Positions 1 through 5,698 of a stretch of DNA of 5,698 nucleotides are shown here, piece after piece. The DNA is from Limnohabitans sp. Rim8 (lineage in GTDB: Bacteria; Pseudomonadota; Gammaproteobacteria; Burkholderiales; Burkholderiaceae_C): NCBI GenBank assembly GCA_945877725.1, contig CAMDXR010000214.1, forward strand, positions 1 to 5,698, in the 5' to 3' direction. Both the position numbers and the translations under genes were made by a program. Every line of letters starts with the position of its first letter. Positions within the stretch are counted from its first letter, which is position 1. The notes beneath the pieces were generated by a model. It was not told the DNA's origin, did not search any database, and saw only the letters and a program-made list of their open reading frames with translations.

Positions 1-570
1 ATCACCGCGCTGGATCCCGCCATCATCGTGCAACGCGGTCTGATGCATGTACCCGAAGGGCGCGAGGTGTTCCCGCTCCTGTCCATCCGCGACAACCTGC
101 TGATGGGCGCCTACACCCGGCAAGACGGCGATGGCGTGGCGCGCGACATGGAAGCCGTGTACAACTACTTTCCCATCCTGCGCGAGCGGGCTGCACAAGA
201 CGCGGGCTTGCTTTCGGGTGGGCAGCAGCAAATGCTGGCCATCAGCCGGGCGCTCATGGCCAACCCCGACCTGATCTTGCTGGACGAACCCAGCTTGGGC
301 CTCTCTCCGAAACTGACCAAGGAAATCTTCGAGATCGTGGTGCGCATCAACCGCGAGCGCGGCACCACCATCTTGCTGGTCGAGCAAAACGCCAACATGG
401 CGCTCAATGCCTCGGACTATGGTTATGTGCTGGAAAACGGCCGCATTGTGATGGAAGACACCTGCGCCCATTTGCGAGAAAAAGAGGACATCAAGGAATT
501 CTACTTAGGTATGAAGGAAGAGGGCGTGCGCGCCGACCGCCGTTGGAAAAAGAAGAAAACCTGGAGATAA
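1..570 (+). CDS. livF: LivF-type branched-chain/carboxylate ABC transporter ATP-binding protein (5' end outside window)
   Basis: This is the C-terminal 189 residues of an ABC ATPase that energises import through LivH/LivM-type permeases at the inner membrane. The reading frame is open from base 1, so the N-terminus with Walker A lies off the left edge; the GTG at 28 is an internal valine codon. Visible motifs, counted from the first codon, are the Q-loop-following segment with MHVPEGREVFPLLSIRDNL (about 15-33), the ABC signature LSGGQ (71-75, bases 211-225), Walker B LILLDE (91-96) with D-loop SLGLSP, and LLVEQN, in which Gln stands where most ABC ATPases have the switch histidine. PEGR.VFP and VEQN are characteristic of LivF rather than LivG. 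The protein ends in a strongly basic tail, RRWKKKKTWR. The next gene starts 3 bp after the TAA and its ribosome binding site lies inside this gene, so the two are almost certainly co-transcribed. The LivF family call is firm. A true amino-acid substrate is doubtful because of the neighbouring acyl-CoA synthetase. Confidence 0.93.
   Translation: MTALDPAIIVQRGLMHVPEGREVFPLLSIRDNLLMGAYTRQDGDGVARDMEAVYNYFPILRERAAQDAGLLSGGQQQMLAISRALMANPDLILLDEPSLGLSPKLTKEIFEIVVRINRERGTTILLVEQNANMALNASDYGYVLENGRIVMEDTCAHLREKEDIKEFYLGMKEEGVRADRRWKKKKTWR
561..567 (+). promoter_or_regulatory. Ribosome binding site of the acyl-CoA synthetase gene, inside the end of livF
   Basis: CTGGAGA contains the Shine-Dalgarno core GGAG at 563-566, seven bases before the ATG at 574. 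It sits within the last codons of livF, so ribosomes finishing livF pass over it. This arrangement favours translational coupling and supports the ATG at 574 as the start. Confidence 0.7.
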
Positions 571-573
571 ATC

Positions 574-2430
574 ATGAGCCAACTCTGGGACACCTCTGGC
601 ATTACGCCGCAAAAAAATATCGTCATGGCGGGCGAGACGATCCCCGCCATCTTCTGGAACGCGGTGGCCGCACGCGGCCCCAATGTGTGGATGCGCCAAA
701 AAGAACTCGGCATCTGGCGCAGTTGGACATGGGACAAGACCGGTCAGGCCGTGCGCGAGATCGGACACGGACTGATGGCGCTGGGCTTTGAGGCGCGACA
801 CACCACCTCCATCTTGTCCAACACCAACATCGAATGGGTGTTGTGCGACCTGGCCGTGCTGAGCGCCGGTGGCGTATCCAACGGCATCTACCCCACTGAC
901 GCGGCCGATCAAGTGCGTTACCTGTGCGAAGACTCGGGTACCCGCGTGTTGTTCGTGGAAGACGACGAGCAGCTCGACAAGGCCTTGGCCGTGCGCGACA
1001 GCTTGCCCTTGTTGCAAAAAATCGTGGTGTTCGACATGGACGGACTGCGCGACTTCCACGACCCCATGGTCATCAGCCTCAAGCAGTTGCAAAACTTGGG
1101 CCGCGAACACGCCCAGCAACACCCCGACACGCTCATGCAGCGCAGCGCTGCTTGCAAACCCGAAGAGCTGGCCATTTTGGTCTACACCTCGGGCACCACC
1201 GGCAAACCCAAAGGTGGCATGCACAGCCACCATGGGCTGGTTTTCACAGTTCGGGGTTACAACACCCTGATTGCGCGCGACGAGCGCGACGAATGCATGT
1301 GCTTTTTGCCGCTGTGCCACATTGCCGAGCGCATGGGGGGTGAGTATTTTTCGATGTACACCGGGGCCAAACTCAACTTTGTCGAGAACCCCGAAACCGT
1401 GCCCGAAAACGTGCGCGAAATTGCACCCACCGTGTTCACGGCGGTACCCCGGGTATGGGAAAAGTTTTACTCGGGCGTGATGATCGCGCTCAAGGAAGCC
1501 GGGGGGCTGCAGCAAGCCACATACGCCTGGGCCATTGGCGTGGGCCAGCAGGTGGCCGATTTGGTGCTGGCGCAAAAGCCCGTGCCCGCCACCCTCAAGC
1601 TGAGGTTTCATGTGGCCCGCTTGCTGGCGCTGAACAATGTGCGCAAGTTGATCGGCATCCATCGCGCGCGCTTTTTGGTCACGGGTGCAGCCCCCATTTC
1701 CCCTGATTTGGTGCGCTGGTACTTGGCACTGGGTTTGCCCATGCTGGAGGTATGGGGTATGACCGAGACCTGCGGTGCAGCCTCGGGCGTACCCGCCGAC
1801 CGCATCAAGCCCGGCTCCATTGGCCCTGCGGCCGAATACAACGACATGCGCGTGGATCCTGTGACTGGCGAGATTTTGGTACGCGGCCCCAATGTGTTTA
1901 TGGGATACCTCAACTTGCCTGAAAAAACCGCCGAAACCATCGACGCCGATGGCTGGCTGCATACAGGCGATGTGGGCGTGGTGGACGAGGAAGGGTTTTT
2001 CCGGATCACCGACCGGATGAAAGACATCATCATCACGGCTGGCGGCAAAAACATCACACCCAGCGAGTTGGAAAACGAATTGAAATTCTCGCCCTACGTC
2101 ACGGACGCAGTGGTCATCGGCGACAAACGCCCTTACCTGACCTTGATCGTCATGATCGACCAAGAGAACGTCGAGAAATACGCACAGGACAACGATGTGC
2201 CTTTCTCCAATTACGCCAGCCTAACTCACAGCGCCGAAGTTCAAACCTTGATCCAAGCCGAAGTGGACCGTGTCAACAAAAAATTCGCGCGCGTTGAGCA
2301 GATCAAGAAATTTTGGTTACTCGACACCCAGCTGAGCGCCGAGGACGAAGAACTGACCCCAACCATGAAGCTCAAGCGCAAATTGGTCGAAAAAAAATAC
2401 GCGCCCCAAATTGAGGCGATGTACCGCTGA
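574..2430 (+). CDS. AMP-forming acyl-CoA synthetase (long-chain fatty-acid--CoA ligase family)
   Basis: This is a complete 618-residue member of the ANL adenylate-forming superfamily. It activates a carboxylic acid with ATP to an acyl-adenylate and then transfers the acyl group to CoA in the cytoplasm. Motifs in order are the P-loop YTSGTTGKPKG (204-214), FLPLCHIAERMGGEY (244-258), WGMTETCG (394-401), the hinge-region WLHTGDVG (461-468), DRMKDIIITAGGKNITPSE (480-498), and a C-terminal LTPTMKLKR with K599 as the predicted adenylation lysine. Length and the ITPSELE..LK segment fit the long-chain (FAA1/FadD15-like) branch better than acetyl- or benzoate-CoA ligases. The start at 574 follows the livF TAA by one codon in the same frame, so no longer start is possible. 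Position between an ABC ATPase and a periplasmic binding protein implies that it traps the imported acid as its CoA ester. The substrate cannot be read from the sequence; fatty, branched or aryl-alkanoic acids are candidates. Confidence 0.95.
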   Translation: MSQLWDTSGITPQKNIVMAGETIPAIFWNAVAARGPNVWMRQKELGIWRSWTWDKTGQAVREIGHGLMALGFEARHTTSILSNTNIEWVLCDLAVLSAGGVSNGIYPTDAADQVRYLCEDSGTRVLFVEDDEQLDKALAVRDSLPLLQKIVVFDMDGLRDFHDPMVISLKQLQNLGREHAQQHPDTLMQRSAACKPEELAILVYTSGTTGKPKGGMHSHHGLVFTVRGYNTLIARDERDECMCFLPLCHIAERMGGEYFSMYTGAKLNFVENPETVPENVREIAPTVFTAVPRVWEKFYSGVMIALKEAGGLQQATYAWAIGVGQQVADLVLAQKPVPATLKLRFHVARLLALNNVRKLIGIHRARFLVTGAAPISPDLVRWYLALGLPMLEVWGMTETCGAASGVPADRIKPGSIGPAAEYNDMRVDPVTGEILVRGPNVFMGYLNLPEKTAETIDADGWLHTGDVGVVDEEGFFRITDRMKDIIITAGGKNITPSELENELKFSPYVTDAVVIGDKRPYLTLIVMIDQENVEKYAQDNDVPFSNYASLTHSAEVQTLIQAEVDRVNKKFARVEQIKKFWLLDTQLSAEDEELTPTMKLKRKLVEKKYAPQIEAMYR

Positions 2431-2465
2431 GTCCTGACACTTTCCCAATCACCCCTTTACACCAC

Positions 2466-2470
2466 AGGAG
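2466..2470 (+). promoter_or_regulatory. Ribosome binding site of the substrate-binding protein gene
   Basis: AGGAG lies nine bases before the ATG at 2480 and is a near-consensus Shine-Dalgarno. The 49-bp gap from 2431 to 2479 shows no hairpin and no convincing promoter, so the gene is probably expressed by read-through from the synthetase gene. A strong own site fits the usual need for more binding protein than other transporter subunits. Confidence 0.75.
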
Positions 2471-2479
2471 ACCTTTAAC

Positions 2480-2542
2480 ATGAAACGCAAACTCAGTCTG
2501 ATCGCTGCGGCGATGGCCCTGACCGCTGGCGCGGCCATGGCC
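2480..2542 (+). other. Signal peptide coding segment of the substrate-binding protein
   Basis: Residues 1-21 have a positively charged n-region (MKRK), a hydrophobic h-region rich in Ala/Leu, and a c-region ending AMA followed by Gln. This fits export by Sec with signal peptidase I cleavage after residue 21. No cysteine follows, so lipid anchoring is not expected. Confidence 0.85.
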
Positions 2543-3652
2543 CAACCATCGCAAGGCGTGTCCAAAAACGAAATCACGCTCGGCTCGATTCAGGATTTGT
2601 CCGGTCCGCTGGCGGGTTTTGGCAAGCAAGTGCGCCTGGGCATGATGCTGCGCGTGGACGAAGCCAATGAGCAAGGCGGTATCAATGGCCGCAAGTTCAA
2701 GCTGCTGGTCGAAGATTCGGCCTATGACCCCCGTCGCGCCGTGTTGGCTGCGCAAAAGCTGGTCAACCAAGACAAGATTTTTGCCATGATCGGCCACATC
2801 GGCACGGCGCAAAACATGGCTGCCATGCCCGTGCAGTTTCAGAAGAACGTGATCAACTTTTTCCCCGTCACGGCCGCGCGTGAAATGTACGAGCCATTCC
2901 ATAAACTAAAGTATTCTTTTGCTGCCACCTACTACGACCAGATGCGTTTGGGTCTGCCGATTTTGGTGAAAGAGAAGAACGCCAAGCAAATCTGCGCGAT
3001 GCACCAGGACGATGAATTCGGTCTGGAAGTGTTCCGTGGTGCCGAAGAGGGCCTCAAAAGCATGGGTATGCAGTTTGCCGAGGTCACCACCTACAAGCGC
3101 GGTGCGACCGACTTTGCATCACAAATGCAAAAGCTGGCCTCGTCCAAGTGCGATTTTGTGGTCATGGGCACCATCATTCGCGAGACCATTGGCGGTATCG
3201 CCACAGCTCGTCGCTTAGGTTTCAGCCCCACATTCCTCGGCTCCAGCGCGGCTTACACCGATCTGATCCATAAATTGGGTGGCCCCGCCATGAACGGCTT
3301 TTATGCCACCATGTCTACCCAGCACCCCTACTTGGACGAGGCTGCACAGCCTATCCGTTTTTGGGCCAACAAGTACAAGACCAAGTTCAACGAAGACCCG
3401 ACCGTGTTCTCGGTCTATGGCTATAACGCCATTGACGCGTTCTTGCGCGCGGTTGAGAAATCTGGCAACAACGTGACCACCGAGAGCATCATCAAGGCCA
3501 TGGACACCATGGTGATCCCTCCCGATATTTTCGGCACTGGCGAGATGACCTTCACCGCCACCAAGCGTTTGGGCAGCAATGCTTCGCGCATGTCGCAAAT
3601 CACCGATGGCCGCTGGAAGGTCACATCCAGCTACTTTTCAGACAAGAAGTAA
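2480..3652 (+). CDS. Liv-type ABC transporter periplasmic substrate-binding protein (type I fold, Peripla_BP_6)
   Basis: This complete 390-residue protein would capture the ligand in the periplasm and deliver it to LivH/LivM-type permeases. The N-terminus is a classic Sec signal peptide: basic MKRK, a hydrophobic alanine/leucine core, and a probable signal peptidase I site after AMA (19-21), giving a mature protein starting QPSQG. No lipobox is present. The mature start ITLGSIQDLSGPLAGFG (32-48) followed by GGINGRKFKLLVEDSAYDP (66-84) and AMIGHIGTAQNMA (102-114) is the family hallmark of lobe 1; SVYGYNAIDAFLRAV (311-325) lies in the C-terminal part. Only two cysteines remain in the mature protein (172 and 224). 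Length is normal for the family. It ends the operon, directly before a strong terminator. The ligand is unknown; linkage to an acyl-CoA synthetase suggests a carboxylate rather than leucine/isoleucine/valine, which is inference. Confidence 0.94.
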   Translation: MKRKLSLIAAAMALTAGAAMAQPSQGVSKNEITLGSIQDLSGPLAGFGKQVRLGMMLRVDEANEQGGINGRKFKLLVEDSAYDPRRAVLAAQKLVNQDKIFAMIGHIGTAQNMAAMPVQFQKNVINFFPVTAAREMYEPFHKLKYSFAATYYDQMRLGLPILVKEKNAKQICAMHQDDEFGLEVFRGAEEGLKSMGMQFAEVTTYKRGATDFASQMQKLASSKCDFVVMGTIIRETIGGIATARRLGFSPTFLGSSAAYTDLIHKLGGPAMNGFYATMSTQHPYLDEAAQPIRFWANKYKTKFNEDPTVFSVYGYNAIDAFLRAVEKSGNNVTTESIIKAMDTMVIPPDIFGTGEMTFTATKRLGSNASRMSQITDGRWKVTSSYFSDKK

Positions 3653-3675
3653 AAAAGTCTGAGTCAGCGTATTAG

Positions 3676-3712
3676 AAACCGCCAAAACCTGAAGGGGTTT
3701 TGGCGGTTTTTT
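3676..3712 (+). terminator. Rho-independent terminator between convergent operons
   Basis: A perfect 14-bp inverted repeat (AAACCGCCAAAACC at 3676-3689 and its complement at 3696-3709) encloses a 6-base loop and runs into six T residues at 3707-3712. It lies 23 bp after the stop of the substrate-binding protein gene and ends the plus-strand operon. Read on the minus strand, the same stem is followed by CTAATACGC with only a short T run from the stem itself, so termination of the opposing operon would be weaker, though the hairpin lies 25 bp past that gene's stop and may serve both. Confidence 0.93.
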
Positions 3713-3737
3713 CATGGTTTTTGTCTGACGCAATGCC

Positions 3738-4919
3738 TCAAACGCCCAACTGTTTGGCCGCCAACTCTTTCATGATTTCTTCGGCGCCGCCACCAATCAT
3801 CATGACCTTGACTTCGCGGTAAACCCGCTCGCTCACCGAGCCCCGCATGTACCCCATGCCGCCCAGGATTTGCACCGCGGCGTCGGCGCAGTACTGCATC
3901 GTTTGGGTAGCGTGATTTTTCAGCAGACACACCTGGGCTACCCACTCGGCACCGTTCTGGCCCTCATCGGCTTGCTGCGTCACCGCATCCACCCAGGCTT
4001 GGGTGGACGATATGCGCATTTGCATGTCCATCAGTTTGTGGCGAATGACTTGTCGATCGATCAAAGCCGCACCAAAAGTCTGGCGTTGGCGGCTCCAGGC
4101 CAGGGCCTCGTCATAACAAGCCTGCGCAAAGCCCAGCGCCATGGCCGACATGGCCAGGCGCTCGCCGTTGAAGTTGCCCATGATCATCTTGAAGCCTGCG
4201 CCTTCGTCACCCAGTCGGTAACGCTGGGGCACGCGCACGCCGTCAAAATGCAGTTGCGCGGTGTCTGAGCTGTGCCAACCCATTTTGTGCAGGCGCGTGC
4301 GCGAAAGGCCGGGCGTATCCCCCGGCACCACCACCATGGAGATGCCGGTGGCCCCCTTGCGGGCCGGGTCGGTGCGCACGGCCAGCGTGATCCAGTCGGC
4401 GCGCAGGCCCGAAGTGATGAAGACTTTTTCACCGTCGATGACATAGTCAGCCCCATCCGCACGGGCGGTGGTGCGCAGGCTGGCCACGTCAGAGCCGCCA
4501 CCGGTCTCGGTGATGGCCAGCGCAGCAATCCGCTCGCCGCGCAGCACGGGGGGCACCACTTCGGCTTGCAAATCGGCACTGCCATGGGCCAAAACGGGCG
4601 GCAGGCCAATGTTGTGCGAGAACAAGCTGGCCATGACACCGCCGCTGCCGCCAAAACGCGCCAGGGTTTGCGACATGGCGTTGCGCACGCGCCAAGGCGC
4701 GGGTGTTCCGCCCAAATGCTCCGGATAGCCCAGGCCCAGCAGGCCCAACTCAGCGGCCTGGTTGTAAAGCGATCGGTCAAATTGACCTGCTTCTTCCCAA
4801 GCCGGCACTTGTGGAGCGATAGCTTGTTGGGCAAAGCGCTCCACGGTGGCTTGCAGGCTTTGCAGGTCTGCGGGTGTGAAGTCGGGTGAGATACCGGGAG
4901 TGAATCCAGCGGTGCTCAT
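3738..4919 (-). CDS. Acyl-CoA dehydrogenase (LCAD/isovaleryl-CoA dehydrogenase-type active site)
   Basis: This 393-residue flavoprotein would oxidise an acyl-CoA to the trans-2-enoyl-CoA, with FAD as cofactor and electrons going to ETF. Domain order is normal: an N-terminal helical domain, the beta domain with the flavin-contacting AITETGGGSD (135-144) and GEKVFITSG (163-171), SSDTAQLHFDGVRVP (217-231), then the C-terminal helical domain with RQRQTFG (277-283) and QILGGMGYMRG (350-360). The C-terminal site that carries the catalytic Glu in MCAD/SCAD-type enzymes is Gly here (MIGGGAEEI, 374-382), whereas NGERLAM (251-257) supplies E253 at the position used by LCAD and isovaleryl-CoA dehydrogenase. 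The start at 4919 is chosen because it overlaps the upstream stop as ATGA and has GGAAGGA six bases upstream; an in-frame extension to 5015 is open but would overlap the biotinyl domain. Substrate is probably a long or branched acyl-CoA; this is inference. Confidence 0.94.
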   Translation of the reverse strand: MSTAGFTPGISPDFTPADLQSLQATVERFAQQAIAPQVPAWEEAGQFDRSLYNQAAELGLLGLGYPEHLGGTPAPWRVRNAMSQTLARFGGSGGVMASLFSHNIGLPPVLAHGSADLQAEVVPPVLRGERIAALAITETGGGSDVASLRTTARADGADYVIDGEKVFITSGLRADWITLAVRTDPARKGATGISMVVVPGDTPGLSRTRLHKMGWHSSDTAQLHFDGVRVPQRYRLGDEGAGFKMIMGNFNGERLAMSAMALGFAQACYDEALAWSRQRQTFGAALIDRQVIRHKLMDMQMRISSTQAWVDAVTQQADEGQNGAEWVAQVCLLKNHATQTMQYCADAAVQILGGMGYMRGSVSERVYREVKVMMIGGGAEEIMKELAAKQLGV

Positions 4920-5698
4920 GCGGCGTCCTTCCATTGCACCAGCACCTGGCCGGGACTCACTTGCTGGCCCACGCTGGCCGAGAGGCTGTGCACCAACGCA
5001 TCGCGAGGAGCACACAAAATGTGTTCCAACTTCATCGATTCAATTACCAGCACGGCATCGCCTTGATGCACCTGCTGACCTTCGTGTACGTGCAGCGCGA
5101 TCAACTTGCCGTTGAAGGGTGCGCGCAGCGACTGCGAGGCTTGGGCGCTCGCGCCTGTGCTGGGGGCGCTGTGACTTTGGTCGGTGAGCCAGAGCTCAAA
5201 GCATGCAAGGCCTTGCAGCTGCACATGCCATTGCACAGCATGGGCAGTGCCTCGACAGGCCACGGCGCGGGCTTGCCAGCGCTGACCGTTGAGGTCAATC
5301 TGCAGCTGATCAGCCCTGCGCACCACATGGGCCTGGTATGTAACATCGCCGAATTGAATGCGCACTCGGCCCTGGCCCAGTTCCTGCAGGTTCAGCGAGA
5401 AGCTGTCTTCACCCACGCCCATGCGCAGGCCCATGCGCAACGGCCGCACGAAGGGGCTAGGCATGGAGTTAGCAGGTTCTTGCTGGGCAAAAAGTACGGC
5501 CAGGGCGGCCACGGTGCGTGGTTCGCTGGTAGCTTGCAAGCCTTGGCGCAAGGCATCGGCTTGTTCGGATAGGAAAGGGATCAAGGCCTCGCCCTCGCAG
5601 AACACCGGGTTCTGCAAGCACGCCGCCAAAAAGGCGCGGTTGGTGGGCAGGCCCAGCACGGTGGTCTGATCCAAGCCCGCGCGCAGGCGGTCGATGGC
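4916..5698 (-). CDS. Biotin-dependent acyl-CoA carboxylase alpha subunit, C-terminal part (biotinyl carrier domain; 5' end outside window)
   Basis: These are the last 260 residues of a subunit that carries CO2 on biotin for carboxylation of an acyl- or enoyl-CoA together with a separate beta (carboxyltransferase) subunit. The first visible residues, AIDRLRAGLDQTTVLGLPTN then RAFLAACLQNPVF (1-33), are the end of the biotin carboxylase domain. A variable tethering region follows (about 50-165), then a low-complexity Ser/Ala linker and the biotinyl domain (about 191-258) with ESMKLEH; the lysine at 223 (bases 5030-5032), 37 residues from the C-terminus, is the predicted biotinylation site. The frame is open to base 5698, so the TTG at 5674 is an internal Leu. 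Domain order fits methylcrotonyl-, geranyl- or propionyl-CoA carboxylase alpha; adjacency to an LCAD/IVD-type dehydrogenase favours a methylcrotonyl- or geranyl-CoA-like role, which remains inference. SMKL replaces the common AMKM. The stop overlaps the dehydrogenase start. Confidence 0.93.
   Translation of the reverse strand, partial: AIDRLRAGLDQTTVLGLPTNRAFLAACLQNPVFCEGEALIPFLSEQADALRQGLQATSEPRTVAALAVLFAQQEPANSMPSPFVRPLRMGLRMGVGEDSFSLNLQELGQGRVRIQFGDVTYQAHVVRRADQLQIDLNGQRWQARAVACRGTAHAVQWHVQLQGLACFELWLTDQSHSAPSTGASAQASQSLRAPFNGKLIALHVHEGQQVHQGDAVLVIESMKLEHILCAPRDALVHSLSASVGQQVSPGQVLVQWKDAA
4926..4932 (-). promoter_or_regulatory. Ribosome binding site deciding the acyl-CoA dehydrogenase start
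   Basis: On the minus strand GGAAGGA ends six bases before the ATG at 4919. It supports this ATG over the in-frame upstream starts at about 5015, 4934 and elsewhere, and lies within the last codons of the carboxylase gene, which fits translational coupling through the ATGA overlap. Confidence 0.75.
5008..5122 (-). other. Biotinyl (lipoyl-like) carrier region around the modified lysine
   Basis: The segment begins at LRAPFNGKLIALHVHEGQ and continues through the hairpin bearing ESMKLEH. The proline and glycine spacing (APFNG, EGQQVHQGD) upstream of MK is the family pattern of the flattened beta-barrel that presents the biotinyl lysine. The matching second half continues to the C-terminus with VGQQVSPGQVLVQW. 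Confidence 0.85.

Noticed and set aside
505..2163. A 552-codon open frame on the minus strand opposite the acyl-CoA synthetase.
   Set aside because: Its codons are in register with the synthetase codons, so a minus-strand stop needs TTA, CTA or TCA in the synthetase, all rare in a GC-rich genome. The translation is rich in His, Gln and Gly with no recognisable domain, and the plus-strand protein has every family motif. It is a codon-bias shadow.
2431..2479. Possible promoter or attenuator between synthetase and binding-protein genes.
   Set aside because: No inverted repeat, T tract or convincing -35/-10 pair is visible in the 49 bp; only a ribosome binding site can be supported.
2372..2902. 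A 176-codon minus-strand open frame spanning the synthetase/binding-protein junction.
   Set aside because: It covers the end of one well-supported gene, its neighbour's ribosome binding site and the signal peptide, and its translation resembles no family I know.
4920..5015. N-terminal extension of the acyl-CoA dehydrogenase to an upstream start at 5015.
   Set aside because: The extra residues overlap the biotinyl domain in another frame, lack family similarity, and the start at 4919 has a good Shine-Dalgarno and an ATGA overlap.
4934..5572. A 212-codon plus-strand open frame opposite the carboxylase subunit.
   Set aside because: It is opposite a clearly recognisable biotinyl domain, has no recognisable domain of its own, and looks like a GC-bias shadow.
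1..5698. Mobile elements, CRISPR arrays, tRNA/rRNA genes, toxin-antitoxin or defence modules.
   Set aside because: No terminal inverted repeats, transposase-like proteins, spaced direct repeats or RNA-gene sequences were seen; all sequence is accounted for by metabolic and transport genes with ordinary gaps.

Overview
The window reads as bacterial chromosomal DNA of moderately high GC content. It has dense, tightly packed genes, strong G/C preference at third codon positions, and no mobile-element, phage or RNA-gene signatures. The protein families and their arrangement (a Liv-type ABC cassette with an AMP-forming acyl-CoA synthetase inside it, and an acyl-CoA dehydrogenase next to a biotin-dependent carboxylase) are typical of Burkholderiales such as Comamonadaceae. 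This taxonomic placement is inference from gene content and protein style; no marker gene is present.

Plus-strand block (1-3652). Three co-directional genes form the distal part of an operon that enters from the left. They are the C-terminal part of a LivF-type ABC ATPase (1-570), a complete long-chain-type acyl-CoA synthetase (574-2430) and a complete LivJ/LivK-type periplasmic substrate-binding protein with a signal peptide (2480-3652). A strong Rho-independent terminator (3676-3712) closes the block. Permeases (LivH/LivM) and a second ATPase (LivG) are not visible and would be expected to the left. The logical reading is binding of a carboxylate in the periplasm, ABC import, and activation to its CoA thioester by the co-transcribed synthetase. 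The ligand is not determined by the sequence.

Minus-strand block (5698-3738). A second operon enters from the right and converges on the first. It holds the C-terminal part of a biotin-dependent acyl-CoA carboxylase alpha subunit (biotin carboxylase tail, tethering region, biotinyl domain; 5698-4916), followed with an ATGA overlap by a complete acyl-CoA dehydrogenase (4919-3738). Dehydrogenase plus carboxylase is the core chemistry of leucine/isovalerate or acyclic-terpenoid degradation (dehydrogenate an acyl-CoA, carboxylate the enoyl-CoA), so the two blocks may belong to one branched or substituted fatty-acid catabolic locus.

The two blocks are separated by only 85 bp (3653-3737), which holds the terminator. 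No stretch over 300 bp lacks a gene. I do not see an obviously novel system here. The points most worth checking are the transporter-synthetase coupling (including the same-frame livF/synthetase junction), the SMKL biotinylation site, and the relocated catalytic glutamate of the dehydrogenase.
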